Shown here: positions 1 through 7,139 of the stretch, one piece after another | Numbering within the stretch: position 1 is the stretch's first letter | Layout of the letters: each line of letters begins with the position of its first letter | Made by a program: the position numbers and the translations under genes | From: Bog-756 sp049517675 | GTDB taxonomy: Bacteria > Actinomycetota > Acidimicrobiia > Acidimicrobiales > RAAP-2 | NCBI GenBank assembly: GCA_049517675.1 | Contig: JBEKRV010000002.1 | Coordinates: 1-64,000, forward strand | Reading direction: 5' to 3' | DNA length: 64,000 nt | The notes under the pieces: generated by a model | The model's database searches: none | What the model was told of the DNA's origin: nothing | Seen by the model: the letters and a program-made list of their open reading frames with translations, nothing else

Positions 1-110
1 AGCATTGGCGTTCCTTCCTCGCCGGCGTTCCACCGCCAGCGTTTCTCTGATTGGTTCAAAGAGGAAGGTACGTCGCGCCCCCGGTCAGGTGGTGCATCCA
101 CAAGTTCTGG

Positions 111-1997
111 TTATAACTCACAATCAACAACCGAGAAGTTGTGATCGGAACTGGTTTCCCTCAATCCTTCGAGTCGTGCCGCCGCTGCATCTCGTTCGCC
201 CTCATCATCGTAGGCAAGTGCGGCATAGAGGGGGAGCGAGTCGTACTCATATCTCAGAAGAAGATTGGGCCCGAGTTTCCCGAAGACAAGGGACCCGTCC
301 GGTTGAACTCGCTGCAATTGAGTCGCCTGGTGCGAGAGTTCGGAAATACGCGGCGACCCCAAGCCATAGTGTCCCGATCGGAAAGCCCCCAAACGGGGGC
401 GGAGCGCCGTCTCAAAGACGACCGTTGCGAGCTGCGGGGTCGGAAGACGCCCCAGCTCCGCGGCGGCCCGTCCAGCAAACAGTCGCAGCACCTCGATTGT
501 CCCCCAGGTCGGAACGAGCACTGTCGCCTGAGCGTTTGACGCAACGTGAACAAAGCCTCTCTCACCGATTCGTTTTAGCGCCGCCGCGAGATCTCCTGTG
601 GCTCCGAAGACTTCGTGTGCATACAGCAGCACCGAGTCTGCAAGGAGCGCTGCGGGTGACGGTTGGCTGAGTTCGATCAATGCACCCGCGATTGCGACCT
701 CATCTCGGTCGGCAGCCATCACCGCAGCGGCCTGTGGGTCTTGCTCCAGGAGCGACGTGTGGCGAGCAGTCAGCCTGGCGTACTCGACAAATGCCTCTGG
801 CGGCGCTTTCGGAAGCGCAAGCTGATCCTCTCGGTACGTGATGGCAGCGCTCAGGACCTCATCGCGCTCTGCGTCTTCAAGGACTTCTGAAATGATGTAG
901 CGACGGCGCAGTTCATGGAACCAGGGAGGGTGACCTGTGAAGACACGTGAGTCGGCCAACGTGCGTTCCAGCGTGTGCCAGACGGCGAGGTTCACACCGA
1001 GGTAGTCGGCGGCGTCTGCGGCATTGAGTGGAGACGGAAATGCGCACAGCCGCTGCGCGGCAACTTTCGACGGTGCGTCTAGCTCCCGCCACAAGCGCCG
1101 CGTTGCCGCACCAATAACTTCCCGTCGATCTATACCGTCGAGGTCGGTGATCGAACGCGTCTCCGCCAGTAGGCCGATGGCAGCAGCGACATGGAGGGCG
1201 TACCCGTTCGTTGTTCGATGAACCTGCGGAGCCCAGTCGCCCGGCAGACCGGCGGCGACGAGCCATTCCCCGACGGCAGCTTCGTCGAGGCCCTCAAGCT
1301 CGACGACGTCGACACCGTGCTGAACAAGTTCATCGACCTGGTCGCGGGTCTGAGCGCTCCAGGTCGAGTAGGCAACACGAACAATCACTCCATCCGGCAG
1401 GAAGGATGCAAGGTCTGACAGACGCCTCCGGTCGGATTCGTCAAGACGGTCGCCGTCATCGAGACCGAGGACCAGTACTCGGCCGTCTGCCAAGGCCCGC
1501 ACTTCAGACGCGAACCCGCAAACAAGTTCCACCACATCGCGATCCCCAACGTTGTTGATCCGAGCTGACAGCTCGGAGTCGACCGAGGTCACAAGTTGCT
1601 GGGCGAAGGATCCGAGGAGAGTCGCAAACTCGGGACTAACGCGACTGGAGACGATCCCCAGGAGTTGGCGTCCAACGCCTGATGCAAGGTCCTTGAGCTG
1701 CACATCGGCGACTCTGCCTGCCGCCGCAACGACCAATCTGCCCACCCGCTCGGCGGCCGACTGATCTGCGGTCACTTCGGCGACCGCTGCGGCAAGGGAT
1801 TCGAGGAGCCCCCGCTGGAGTGAGCCTGGGGCGCTTCTCAGGCTCACGGGCGCAGGTGCGAGGGCGGTTCCCGAATCGCCCTGGGCGGCCCGAAGCACCT
1901 CCGACTTGCCGACGCCGGAGTCACCAGCCAGCAAGACAACCTTCGCTGGGCGCTCGACAAGATCACGGATGTCCTGGTCACGGCCTGCGAGCGCCAT
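111..1997 (-). CDS. STAND/AAA_16-type P-loop ATPase, function unknown
   Basis: A 628-residue predicted NTPase. Seen: an AAA_16-like opening with GRDQDI at residues 5-10, a Walker A GDSGVGKS at residues 25-32, and a hydrophobic strand ending in DD near residue 180 that fits Walker B. Next is the L-GLDEAAV...TNGYALHV helical segment that follows the NTPase in MalT-like proteins, then a probable winged helix and a helical C-terminal half. No LuxR HTH, nuclease, protease or TIR-like effector is visible. The ATG has no clear Shine-Dalgarno. After the TAA the frame stays open to the left edge (about 36 codons), so a nonsense-shortened longer protein is possible. It lies in the lower-GC island beside integrase remnants. 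A regulatory or defence role is only a guess. Confidence 0.7.
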   Translation of the reverse strand: MALAGRDQDIRDLVERPAKVVLLAGDSGVGKSEVLRAAQGDSGTALAPAPVSLRSAPGSLQRGLLESLAAAVAEVTADQSAAERVGRLVVAAAGRVADVQLKDLASGVGRQLLGIVSSRVSPEFATLLGSFAQQLVTSVDSELSARINNVGDRDVVELVCGFASEVRALADGRVLVLGLDDGDRLDESDRRRLSDLASFLPDGVIVRVAYSTWSAQTRDQVDELVQHGVDVVELEGLDEAAVGEWLVAAGLPGDWAPQVHRTTNGYALHVAAAIGLLAETRSITDLDGIDRREVIGAATRRLWRELDAPSKVAAQRLCAFPSPLNAADAADYLGVNLAVWHTLERTLADSRVFTGHPPWFHELRRRYIISEVLEDAERDEVLSAAITYREDQLALPKAPPEAFVEYARLTARHTSLLEQDPQAAAVMAADRDEVAIAGALIELSQPSPAALLADSVLLYAHEVFGATGDLAAALKRIGERGFVHVASNAQATVLVPTWGTIEVLRLFAGRAAAELGRLPTPQLATVVFETALRPRLGAFRSGHYGLGSPRISELSHQATQLQRVQPDGSLVFGKLGPNLLLRYEYDSLPLYAALAYDDEGERDAAAARLEGLRETSSDHNFSVVDCEL

Positions 1998-2132
1998 GGG
2001 CCAAACCTACGCTTCGGCGCCGGATGAGCGCTGATGAGCGCTGACACGCACCAGCGATTGCCCGTCGCGTCGCCTGGGGTCTAATCAGCGGGGGGTAGGT
2101 ACCGGCCGCCCATCGCCGGGACGATTAGGTGA

Positions 2133-3128
2133 CCTGACGGGATCGGAGCGATCTTCGGTTAGCTCCTTGACCAATGGCTCGACGAGTGCGAACGACTCGA
2201 CCTCTCCCCGACCACCCGTCGGACCTACCGGGCACAGATCAAGCAGACCATCCGGCCACGGCTCGGCAAGGTCCTTCTGAGTCGCCTCTCTGCCAGGAAC
2301 CTTGACGAGCTGTACGGCGCCATGAAGGACGCTGGAGCATCGCCCAAGACCATCCGTAACCACCACGCCATCATCGCTGCAGCCCTTCACCAAGGTGTTC
2401 GCTGGGGGTGGGTCCGGTACAACGTCGCTGAGCGTGCCAAGCCCCCACGGGTGGAGCACCACCAGGTGCACGCTCCCTCCGTTGATGAAGTCCGCAAGGT
2501 CATCGAGGCGGCAGAGTCACGGGACCCTCGCCTTGCGCCCCTCCTCATGCTCGCTGCGCTCACCGGGATGCGCCGTGGCGAGCTGTGTGCCCTTCGGTGG
2601 TCTGATGTCAACCTGCAGCTCGGGATCGTCCACGTTGCCCGATCGCTCGTCGTCGTGCCCGGTGGGCTCGCCGAGAAAACGACCAAGACGGGGCGCTCCC
2701 GAAAGGTCGCTCTCGATCCGTTCGGGATCGCACTCCTCACCGAGCATCACCGGCAGGTCACGGAGTGGGTGACGGCAGCAGGCGGGACGCTTGCGCCTGA
2801 TGCGTTCGTCTTCTCCCCCTTCGTTGAAGCGACCACGCCCTTCCGTCCCGACAACGTGACATCGTTCTTCATCCGAGTCCGGGATAAAGTCGGGGCATCA
2901 GACGTTCGGCTCCATGACCTGCGCCACTTCACTGCGACCCAGCTCATCGGAGCGGGAGTCGATGTTCGTACTGTGGCCGACCGGCTCGGCCATGCCGACC
3001 CCTCCCTCACCCTCCGTGTCTACAGCCACGTCATCGAAGAGCGTGACCGGGCTGCTGCCGTCATCATGGGGAACGTCCTCGGACCCAAGAGCGCCAAAGA
3101 ACCGGCAGCACTGCCGACTGCCGGGTAG
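2133..3128 (+). pseudogene. Tyrosine recombinase (phage/ICE integrase), 5'-decayed
   Basis: The catalytic domain is complete: TGMRRGELCALRW carries the first Arg, TKTGRSRKVAL the Lys, HDLRH the His/Arg pair, GHAD the second His, and the Tyr is in LRVYSH. The SAM-like core-binding domain (LLDQWLDECERL...TTRRTYRAQI) can be read in the same frame upstream, from 2163. That part has no start codon and is cut off by TAG at 2160-2162, where relatives usually have Glu in a motif like FGELLDQWL. A further TGA at 2130 closes the frame, and no arm-binding N-terminal domain is found. An ATG at 2322 could give a 268-residue catalytic fragment. The two excisionase-like genes directly downstream support an integrating element. 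Probably inactive, marking a decayed element. Confidence 0.8.
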
Positions 3129-3140
3129 CAGGGGAGCACC

Positions 3141-3506
3141 GTGGCTGACGACGACACCTCCTTCCCCATTCCGGAGTTGCAGAACAGCGTCACGGTCGGC
3201 AGGATCACGGCCACCCATCTCGACTGGTGGAACGAGCACCCGGATGCCTTCAGTGAAGCCGAGGCCGTGCTCGCCTGGGAAGAGTTCCACGTCGAGCGCC
3301 GCACTGTCGGACCAGTCATCGAGGAACGGCCTGTCCAGCGCCTCACGATGTCTGTCGAAGAAGCAGCCATCGCCCTGGGTATCTCCCGGACATGCGCCTA
3401 CGAGGCAGTGGCCCGTGGCGAAATTCCCTGCATTCGGATAGGGAGGCGCATCCTCATCCCCAAGGTTGCGCTGGAGAAACTCCTTGCCGGTGGTGCACCC
3501 GCATGA
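3141..3506 (+). CDS. Excisionase-like MerR/HTH_17 DNA-binding protein
   Basis: A 121-residue protein. Residues 69-115 (LTMSVEEAAIALGISRTCAYEAVARGEIPCIRIGRR, read in pieces) match the helix-turn-helix excisionase family, ending in the short beta-wing and KVALEKLL helix. The N-terminal 65 residues are acidic with WW and WEEF motifs and match nothing I recognise. GTG start 12 bases after the integrase stop with AGGGGAGC in front. Such proteins bend att-site DNA and steer the integrase towards excision, or act as element repressors. Its neighbour, starting in its own stop codon (ATGA), is a second copy of the HTH. Likely the recombination directionality factor of the decayed element; the assignment is by motif only. 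Confidence 0.75.
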   Translation: MADDDTSFPIPELQNSVTVGRITATHLDWWNEHPDAFSEAEAVLAWEEFHVERRTVGPVIEERPVQRLTMSVEEAAIALGISRTCAYEAVARGEIPCIRIGRRILIPKVALEKLLAGGAPA

Positions 3507-3717
3507 TCTCCCCTCTTCGATCCGAGCCGCTTGTGCGGGCGACTCTGACTGTCGAGGAAGCAGCTGTGATCCTCGGCATCTCCCGAGCCTTCGCCTACGA
3601 GGCTGTCGCTCGTGGCGAGATTCCCTGCATCCGCATCGGGAGACGCATCCTGGTGCCAGGGTCGCCCTAGAACGGTTGCTGGCGAGCGCCTGGTCGATCA
3701 AAACCGGCGATTTGTGA
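3503..3717 (+). pseudogene. Second excisionase-like HTH copy, frameshifted at the C-terminus
   Basis: The ATG overlaps the preceding stop (ATGA). The frame gives 55 residues, MISPLRSEPLV then LTVEEAAVILGISRAFAYEAV and ARGEIPCIRIGRRILV, almost identical to the HTH of the upstream gene, and ends at TAG 3668-3670. In the next frame the expected continuation RVALERLLASAWSIKTGDL runs to TGA 3715-3717, so one base appears to have been lost around 3655-3660. The copy lacks the acidic N-terminal half of its neighbour. I read it as a tandem duplication of the HTH part followed by frameshift. The wing is retained, so a truncated DNA-binding protein could still be made. Confidence 0.65.
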
Positions 3718-3735
3718 CCTCCAGTACCCCACTCC

Positions 3736-3768
3736 CTTATTGGAGGTTGTATACTAAGCTCCAATAAG
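3736..3768 (+). promoter_or_regulatory. Operator/promoter of the Fic gene
   Basis: A perfect 10-bp inverted repeat, CTTATTGGAG (3736-3745) and CTCCAATAAG (3759-3768), separated by 13 bases. The spacer contains TATACT (3750-3755), a good -10 hexamer. Transcription would start near 3762, inside the right arm, giving a leader of about 15 bases with the SD AAGGAGA at 3766-3772. Any protein bound to the repeat would cover the -10 and start site, so repression is the simplest reading. Confidence 0.7.
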
Positions 3769-3776
3769 GAGAACCC

Positions 3777-5051
3777 ATGTCAAAGGTTATGAAGCGCCGA
3801 TGGCAGAGCGATCTTGGTGGCACTGGCCTTCCACGGCGGGACCGAGTCCCCTGTGACTACGAAGCCTACGTCCCTGACTCACTCATCGGTCGCAAGATCG
3901 TCCTCGATGGTGATGTCGCTGCTGATGTCGCTGACGCCGAAGCGGCGATCGCCAAGCTCAACGCTGAAGCCCGGGCACTGGTCGACACCGAGGCACTTGC
4001 CCGCATTCTGCTGAGAGCCGAGGCAGTTGCCTCGTCACGCATCGAGGGTCTGGAGATCGGAGCGCGTCGGCTCCTCCATGCCGAGGTCGCCAGGGGCCTC
4101 CGGGAAGTCTCTTCTGATGTCACAGCGACTGAGGTGCTCGGGAACATCGACGCCATGGTCTACGGCATCGATGCCGTCGGTCCAGGGGACCCCATCACCG
4201 TGGACGTGCTCCTCGAAGTCCATCGGCGTCTCCTCGCCGGAACAGGCTTGGAACAGTACGGCGGGCGATTCCGGGCCGAGCAGAACTGGATCGGTGGAAG
4301 TAACTACAACCCGTGCTCTGCTGCATTCGTCCCTCCGCCCCCTGAGTTCGTCGAGAACCTCATGGCGGACCTCTGTGCATTCTCCAGTACTGATGATCTC
4401 CCTGCGGTTGCGCAGGCAGCCATTGCCCATGCACAGTTCGAAACGATCCACCCCTTCGTGGATGGCAACGGTCGAACGGGACGAGCACTCATCCATCTCA
4501 TCCTTCGCCGGAGAGGACTGGCACTCCGGGTTCTGCCCCCTGTGTCACTCGTGCTTGCCACGTGGGCGCAGAGCTACATCGACGGACTCACGCAGTATCG
4601 GTTTGTCGGATCGTCGACTGCACCGAAGGCCGTCGAAGGGCTGAACGTCTGGGTCGGCCGCTTCGCTGGAGCGTGTACTCGTTCTGTCGCTGACGCCACG
4701 ACGTTCGAAGAACGTGCTGCGGTGCTTGAAGAGCAATGGCGGGACCGGCTTGGGACGATCCGGGCGAAGTCCGGAACGGACCTCCTTCTGCGCAGTCTCC
4801 CCGGCGCCCCGATCCTGACCGTTGACAGCGCAGCGTCTCTCATCGGTCGGACGTTCAAGCCCGCAGCAGAAGCCATCGAGCGTCTCGTGGATGCAGGAAT
4901 CCTCAAGCAGGTCACTGTCGGTCGGCGCAATCGCGCCTTCGAGGCACCCGAGGTGATCGCCGCCTTCACTGCCCTGGAGCATCAGCTCGCCAGTCCAGAG
5001 GGCGACACCCGGACCAGCGAACCAGTGCGGACAGTTCCTCGCCGGAAGTAG
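3777..5051 (+). CDS. fic: Fic-domain protein with N-terminal inhibitory motif and C-terminal winged helix
   Basis: A 424-residue Fic/Doc-family protein. The catalytic motif HPFVDGNGRTGR is intact at residues 225-236 (His225, Asp229, both Arg), so AMP or another NMP transfer to a target hydroxyl is expected. The class II autoinhibitory motif S-x-x-x-E-G is seen at 86-91 (SSRIEG), in an N-terminal Fic_N-like helical region. The last 110 residues (ILTVDSAASLIGRTFKPAAEAIERLVDAGIL, in pieces) look like a winged helix that could bind DNA. ATG has a strong SD and a palindromic operator 9 bases upstream of the start codon, suggesting autoregulation. No separate antitoxin such as FicT is adjacent; inhibition is built in. 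The gene sits in the mobile island. Target unknown. Confidence 0.9.
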   Translation: MSKVMKRRWQSDLGGTGLPRRDRVPCDYEAYVPDSLIGRKIVLDGDVAADVADAEAAIAKLNAEARALVDTEALARILLRAEAVASSRIEGLEIGARRLLHAEVARGLREVSSDVTATEVLGNIDAMVYGIDAVGPGDPITVDVLLEVHRRLLAGTGLEQYGGRFRAEQNWIGGSNYNPCSAAFVPPPPEFVENLMADLCAFSSTDDLPAVAQAAIAHAQFETIHPFVDGNGRTGRALIHLILRRRGLALRVLPPVSLVLATWAQSYIDGLTQYRFVGSSTAPKAVEGLNVWVGRFAGACTRSVADATTFEERAAVLEEQWRDRLGTIRAKSGTDLLLRSLPGAPILTVDSAASLIGRTFKPAAEAIERLVDAGILKQVTVGRRNRAFEAPEVIAAFTALEHQLASPEGDTRTSEPVRTVPRRK

Positions 5052-5098
5052 GCGGGACTGTCGGCCACGCCGTGAGCTGGCCAAAATGTGCAAACCCG

Positions 5099-5128
5099 TT
5101 GACAAAAGCAGCGATTCCATCGGATAGT
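5099..5128 (+). promoter_or_regulatory. Sigma70-type promoter ahead of truncated parA
   Basis: TTGACA at 5099-5104 and GATAGT at 5123-5128 are 18 bases apart. The stretch 5090-5220 is clearly AT-richer than its surroundings. Transcription would start near 5135 and run through the two palindromes into parA. Confidence 0.5.
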
Positions 5129-5139
5129 AAGTCTGCAAA

Positions 5140-5184
5140 TACAGACATCTGTATGTACAGACGTACGAGCTACAGATATCTGTA
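5140..5184 (+). promoter_or_regulatory. Paired 14-bp palindromes, probable partition/plasmid operator
   Basis: TACAGACATCTGTA (5140-5153) and TACAGATATCTGTA (5171-5184) differ by one base. The second is a perfect palindrome. Their starts are 31 bp apart, about three helical turns. A further half-site TACAGA lies at 5156-5161. The position just after a sigma70 promoter and before parA is where ParA/ParB-type or RHH-type autoregulators bind. Binding protein unknown. Confidence 0.55.
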
Positions 5185-5218
5185 TATCTGCACTCCACTT
5201 GTATTGGGTAGTTTCAGA

Positions 5219-5412
5219 ATGCGTCTTGCAATCACCAATCCCAAGGGAGGGACGGGGAAAACAACGACGGCAGTGCACTTGGCCGCTGGGCTCGGGATGC
5301 GAGGACGCACCCTGCTCATCGACGCCGACCCGCAAGAGTCAGCAACCGAGTGGGCGATGCTCATGGGTGACGAGTCTCCGTTCGTCCTTCTCACCGACGC
5401 AGGTCAAGACAG
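5219..5412 (+). pseudogene. parA: ParA-family partition ATPase, N-terminal fragment
   Basis: From the ATG the frame reads MRLAITNPKGGTGKTTTAVH, the deviant Walker A (KGGTGKTT) of ParA/MinD ATPases. Then come LLIDADPQESATEWA, which carries the A' motif, and about 20 more ParA-like residues. Homology stops near 5412, where antisense IS982 sequence begins; the frame runs on to a stop at 5494 as junk. The Walker B and C-terminal half are absent from the window. The start chosen avoids running through the promoter and palindromes. A ParA ATPase would segregate a plasmid or ICE, so this marks a former replicon. It is certainly non-functional as a partition ATPase. Confidence 0.75.
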
Positions 5413-5671
5413 CGTCCACATTCGACCGGGGTGGAGTCCACCATCCAGGTGTCGTCGTTCGAGAGATCGGTGTCTTCGGCGAGCACCCGGATGAGTGCCT
5501 TGAGCTGGAAGGCGGCCGCCCGGAGACGCTCGTTGTAGCCGGACTGGTTCGGCAGGTACGGGAAGAGATGGCCCAAGTGGGCTCGGGCGTAGCGCAGGAA
5601 GCGGGTCTCGGACGTGAACCCGAGCAGGGCCTGGACGACGGCCAAGGTGACGAGCTCGGCATCGGTGAGCG
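5412..5671 (-). pseudogene. IS982-family transposase internal fragment
   Basis: Reading the minus strand, TLTDAELVTLAVVQALLGF, FLRYARAHLGHLFPYLPNQ, GYNERLRAAA and DDTWMVDSTPVECGR follow the IS982 transposase closely, including the first catalytic Asp of the DDE triad in VDSTPVE. The N-terminal start and everything after VECGR are missing. At its right edge it is joined to an ISL3-type transposase in a different frame, and at its left edge to parA. About 85 codons remain. This is an inactive scar of at least two rearrangements, not a complete insertion sequence. Confidence 0.8.
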
Positions 5672-6190
5672 TCGGTCCAGGTCGACGAGGACGGTGGCGA
5701 AGATGGTCGTGTGCTCTCGGGTGGCGGCCAGGTAGCTGTGCTCGTCGACCTGGGGACGTCCGTGGTGCCTGACCGCCGACCATGCGGTGTCCCAGCCGAC
5801 TCCGTACTCAGCGGCCACCGAGGCTTCCGACCGGCACAGCTGGCCGACCTGGAGGGTGACCTCGGCCCCGGCCCGAACGGTGAGGACCTGGCGGGGGGCG
5901 ACGCCGGGGAGCTTCTCGGTCCACGTCTTTCTCACGCACCCGGTGGTCCGGCACCGCCACCGGCGCTCTTTGAACACGAGCCGGCAGGGCCGTCCGCTGA
6001 TGTGCAGGTCGCGCAGGTGGACCTCGATGCGGTCCTGCGCTTGGGCTCGGCGTCGACACGACGGACAGGTCGCCTTGTCCCTCGTGGACTCCACGGTGAC
6101 GACCAGCTCACCGGGCACGTCCTCCACCTCGAGCACCACCACGCCCGGAAGTCCCAACATCCTCTCCGCCAGCCCGATACCGTCCGTCAT
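5669..6190 (-). pseudogene. ISL3-family transposase N-terminal fragment
   Basis: The minus-strand frame opens with MTDGIGLAERMLGLPGVVV (ATG at 6190; an upstream start at 6232 is also open). It shows the ISL3 zinc-finger pattern: CPSC, then WRCR followed by TTGC, then the HTH region, then VDEHSYLAATREHTT and VLVDLDRR just after the first catalytic Asp region. Between HGRP and VDEHSYL about a dozen residues usual in ISL3 proteins seem to be missing, pointing to an internal deletion. After residue 174 the frame fuses out of register with IS982 sequence. SD-like GAGGG precedes the ATG. The DDE core is mostly lost, so it is inactive. Confidence 0.75.
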
Positions 6191-6191
6191 T

Positions 6192-6250
6192 GCCAGGGGC
6201 CCTCCTCGTACTTGCCGTCGAACAGCACTCACGATGGCGGGGCCCCTGGC
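6192..6250. repeat. 11-bp inverted repeat near the ISL3 fragment start
   Basis: GCCAGGGGCCC (6192-6202) and GGGCCCCTGGC (6240-6250) are perfect inverted copies with a 37-base loop. They lie just upstream of the ISL3 transposase ATG. It could be part of the IS end or a strong RNA hairpin protecting the transposase from read-in transcription. Confidence 0.4.
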
Positions 6251-6314
6251 CCCATGGGTGGATGCTCGGTCAGCTCAGCGCCGGGTCGATTCCCCACTCA
6301 TGCCGGAAGAGCCG

Positions 6315-7139
6315 TCATACCCGCCTGGAGTATGAGCGAACGGCGAGCGTGATGAAGAGCGCGGCGACCGCGGCGCATCCGAGTAGTGCCCACCCGACCT
6401 GGGCGGTGACGGCGCCGTCGTTCATCAGACCGCGCATCGCCGAGATGACGTGGGAGATGGGATTGATCCGCGTCACGGCCTGAAGCCATCCCGGAAGGGT
6501 GTCAACGGGCACGAAGGCGTTGGACAAGAAGGCCAGAGGGAACATGATCATCATGGACATCCCCTGGACGGCGCCGGCGCTCCTGGCCCTGGTGCCGATC
6601 CAGAGGAAGATCCAGGCGATGGACCATCCGGTGATGACGGCGAGAACCACTCCGCCGGCCACGCCGGGAACACCGCCACCTGGGCGGTAGCCCATGATGA
6701 AGCCCACGGTCAGGGTAATGCCGGCCGCGACGGCGTAGCGGGCGAGGTCGGCCATCATCGGTCCAGCCAGCGGGGCGATCCTGGCGATGGGTAGCGACCT
6801 GAAGCGGTCGAACACGCCTTTGTCCATATCCTCGCGAAGTTGCAGGCCGGCTCCCACGCACGCGGTGATGGTGGTCATGACGATGATGCCCGGAATGAGG
6901 GTCGGAAGGTAGCTCGCGGTGCTGCCGGAGATGGCGCCGCCGAACATGAGCCCGAACATCACGGTGAACAAAACGGGCATCGCGGTGACGTCGACGAGCT
7001 GTTCCGGACTGCGACGCATCTTTATGAGGGCCCGCCAGGCCAGCGTCGTGGTTTGGCTGAGCGCCTGGCGAACTGGTACGGATGGCTTGACAGTGCGTGC
7101 CGCGGGACGGGATGTGGTGACGGGGATGGTCGCGGTCAT
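6315..7139 (-). CDS. ABC-2 exporter permease, DrrB-like
   Basis: A 274-residue membrane protein from the ATG that overlaps the stop of the ATPase gene (ATGA). Six hydrophobic segments are visible, with PEQLVDVTAMPVLFTVMFGLMF (in part) after a cytoplasmic N-terminus. The family signature LREDMDKGVFDRFRSLPI, typical of daunorubicin-type permeases, sits near residues 100-117, and RINPISHVISAMRGL is near residue 230. Together with the next gene it forms a heterodimeric or homodimeric type-2 ABC exporter for a drug-like or lipid substrate. The operon is transcribed away from a TetR gene, the usual arrangement for inducible efflux. Substrate cannot be told from sequence. Confidence 0.88.
   Translation of the reverse strand: MTATIPVTTSRPAARTVKPSVPVRQALSQTTTLAWRALIKMRRSPEQLVDVTAMPVLFTVMFGLMFGGAISGSTASYLPTLIPGIIVMTTITACVGAGLQLREDMDKGVFDRFRSLPIARIAPLAGPMMADLARYAVAAGITLTVGFIMGYRPGGGVPGVAGGVVLAVITGWSIAWIFLWIGTRARSAGAVQGMSMMIMFPLAFLSNAFVPVDTLPGWLQAVTRINPISHVISAMRGLMNDGAVTAQVGWALLGCAAVAALFITLAVRSYSRRV

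Larger units (their letters stand above)
5412..6255. mobile_element. Chimeric IS remnant (ISL3 plus IS982) interrupting parA
   Basis: This block combines the two transposase fragments. The left boundary is where ParA homology ends (about 5412). The right boundary is uncertain and placed after the 11-bp inverted repeat at 6192-6250. No matching terminal repeats or target duplication were found at the two ends, as expected for a chimera made by deletion between nested elements. Confidence 0.55.

Noticed and set aside
3777..5051. Fic plus the excisionase-like genes as a two-gene toxin-antitoxin system
   Set aside because: The upstream HTH genes are separated from fic by a separate promoter, and the Fic protein carries its own inhibitory motif. 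No antitoxin of the FicT type is seen.
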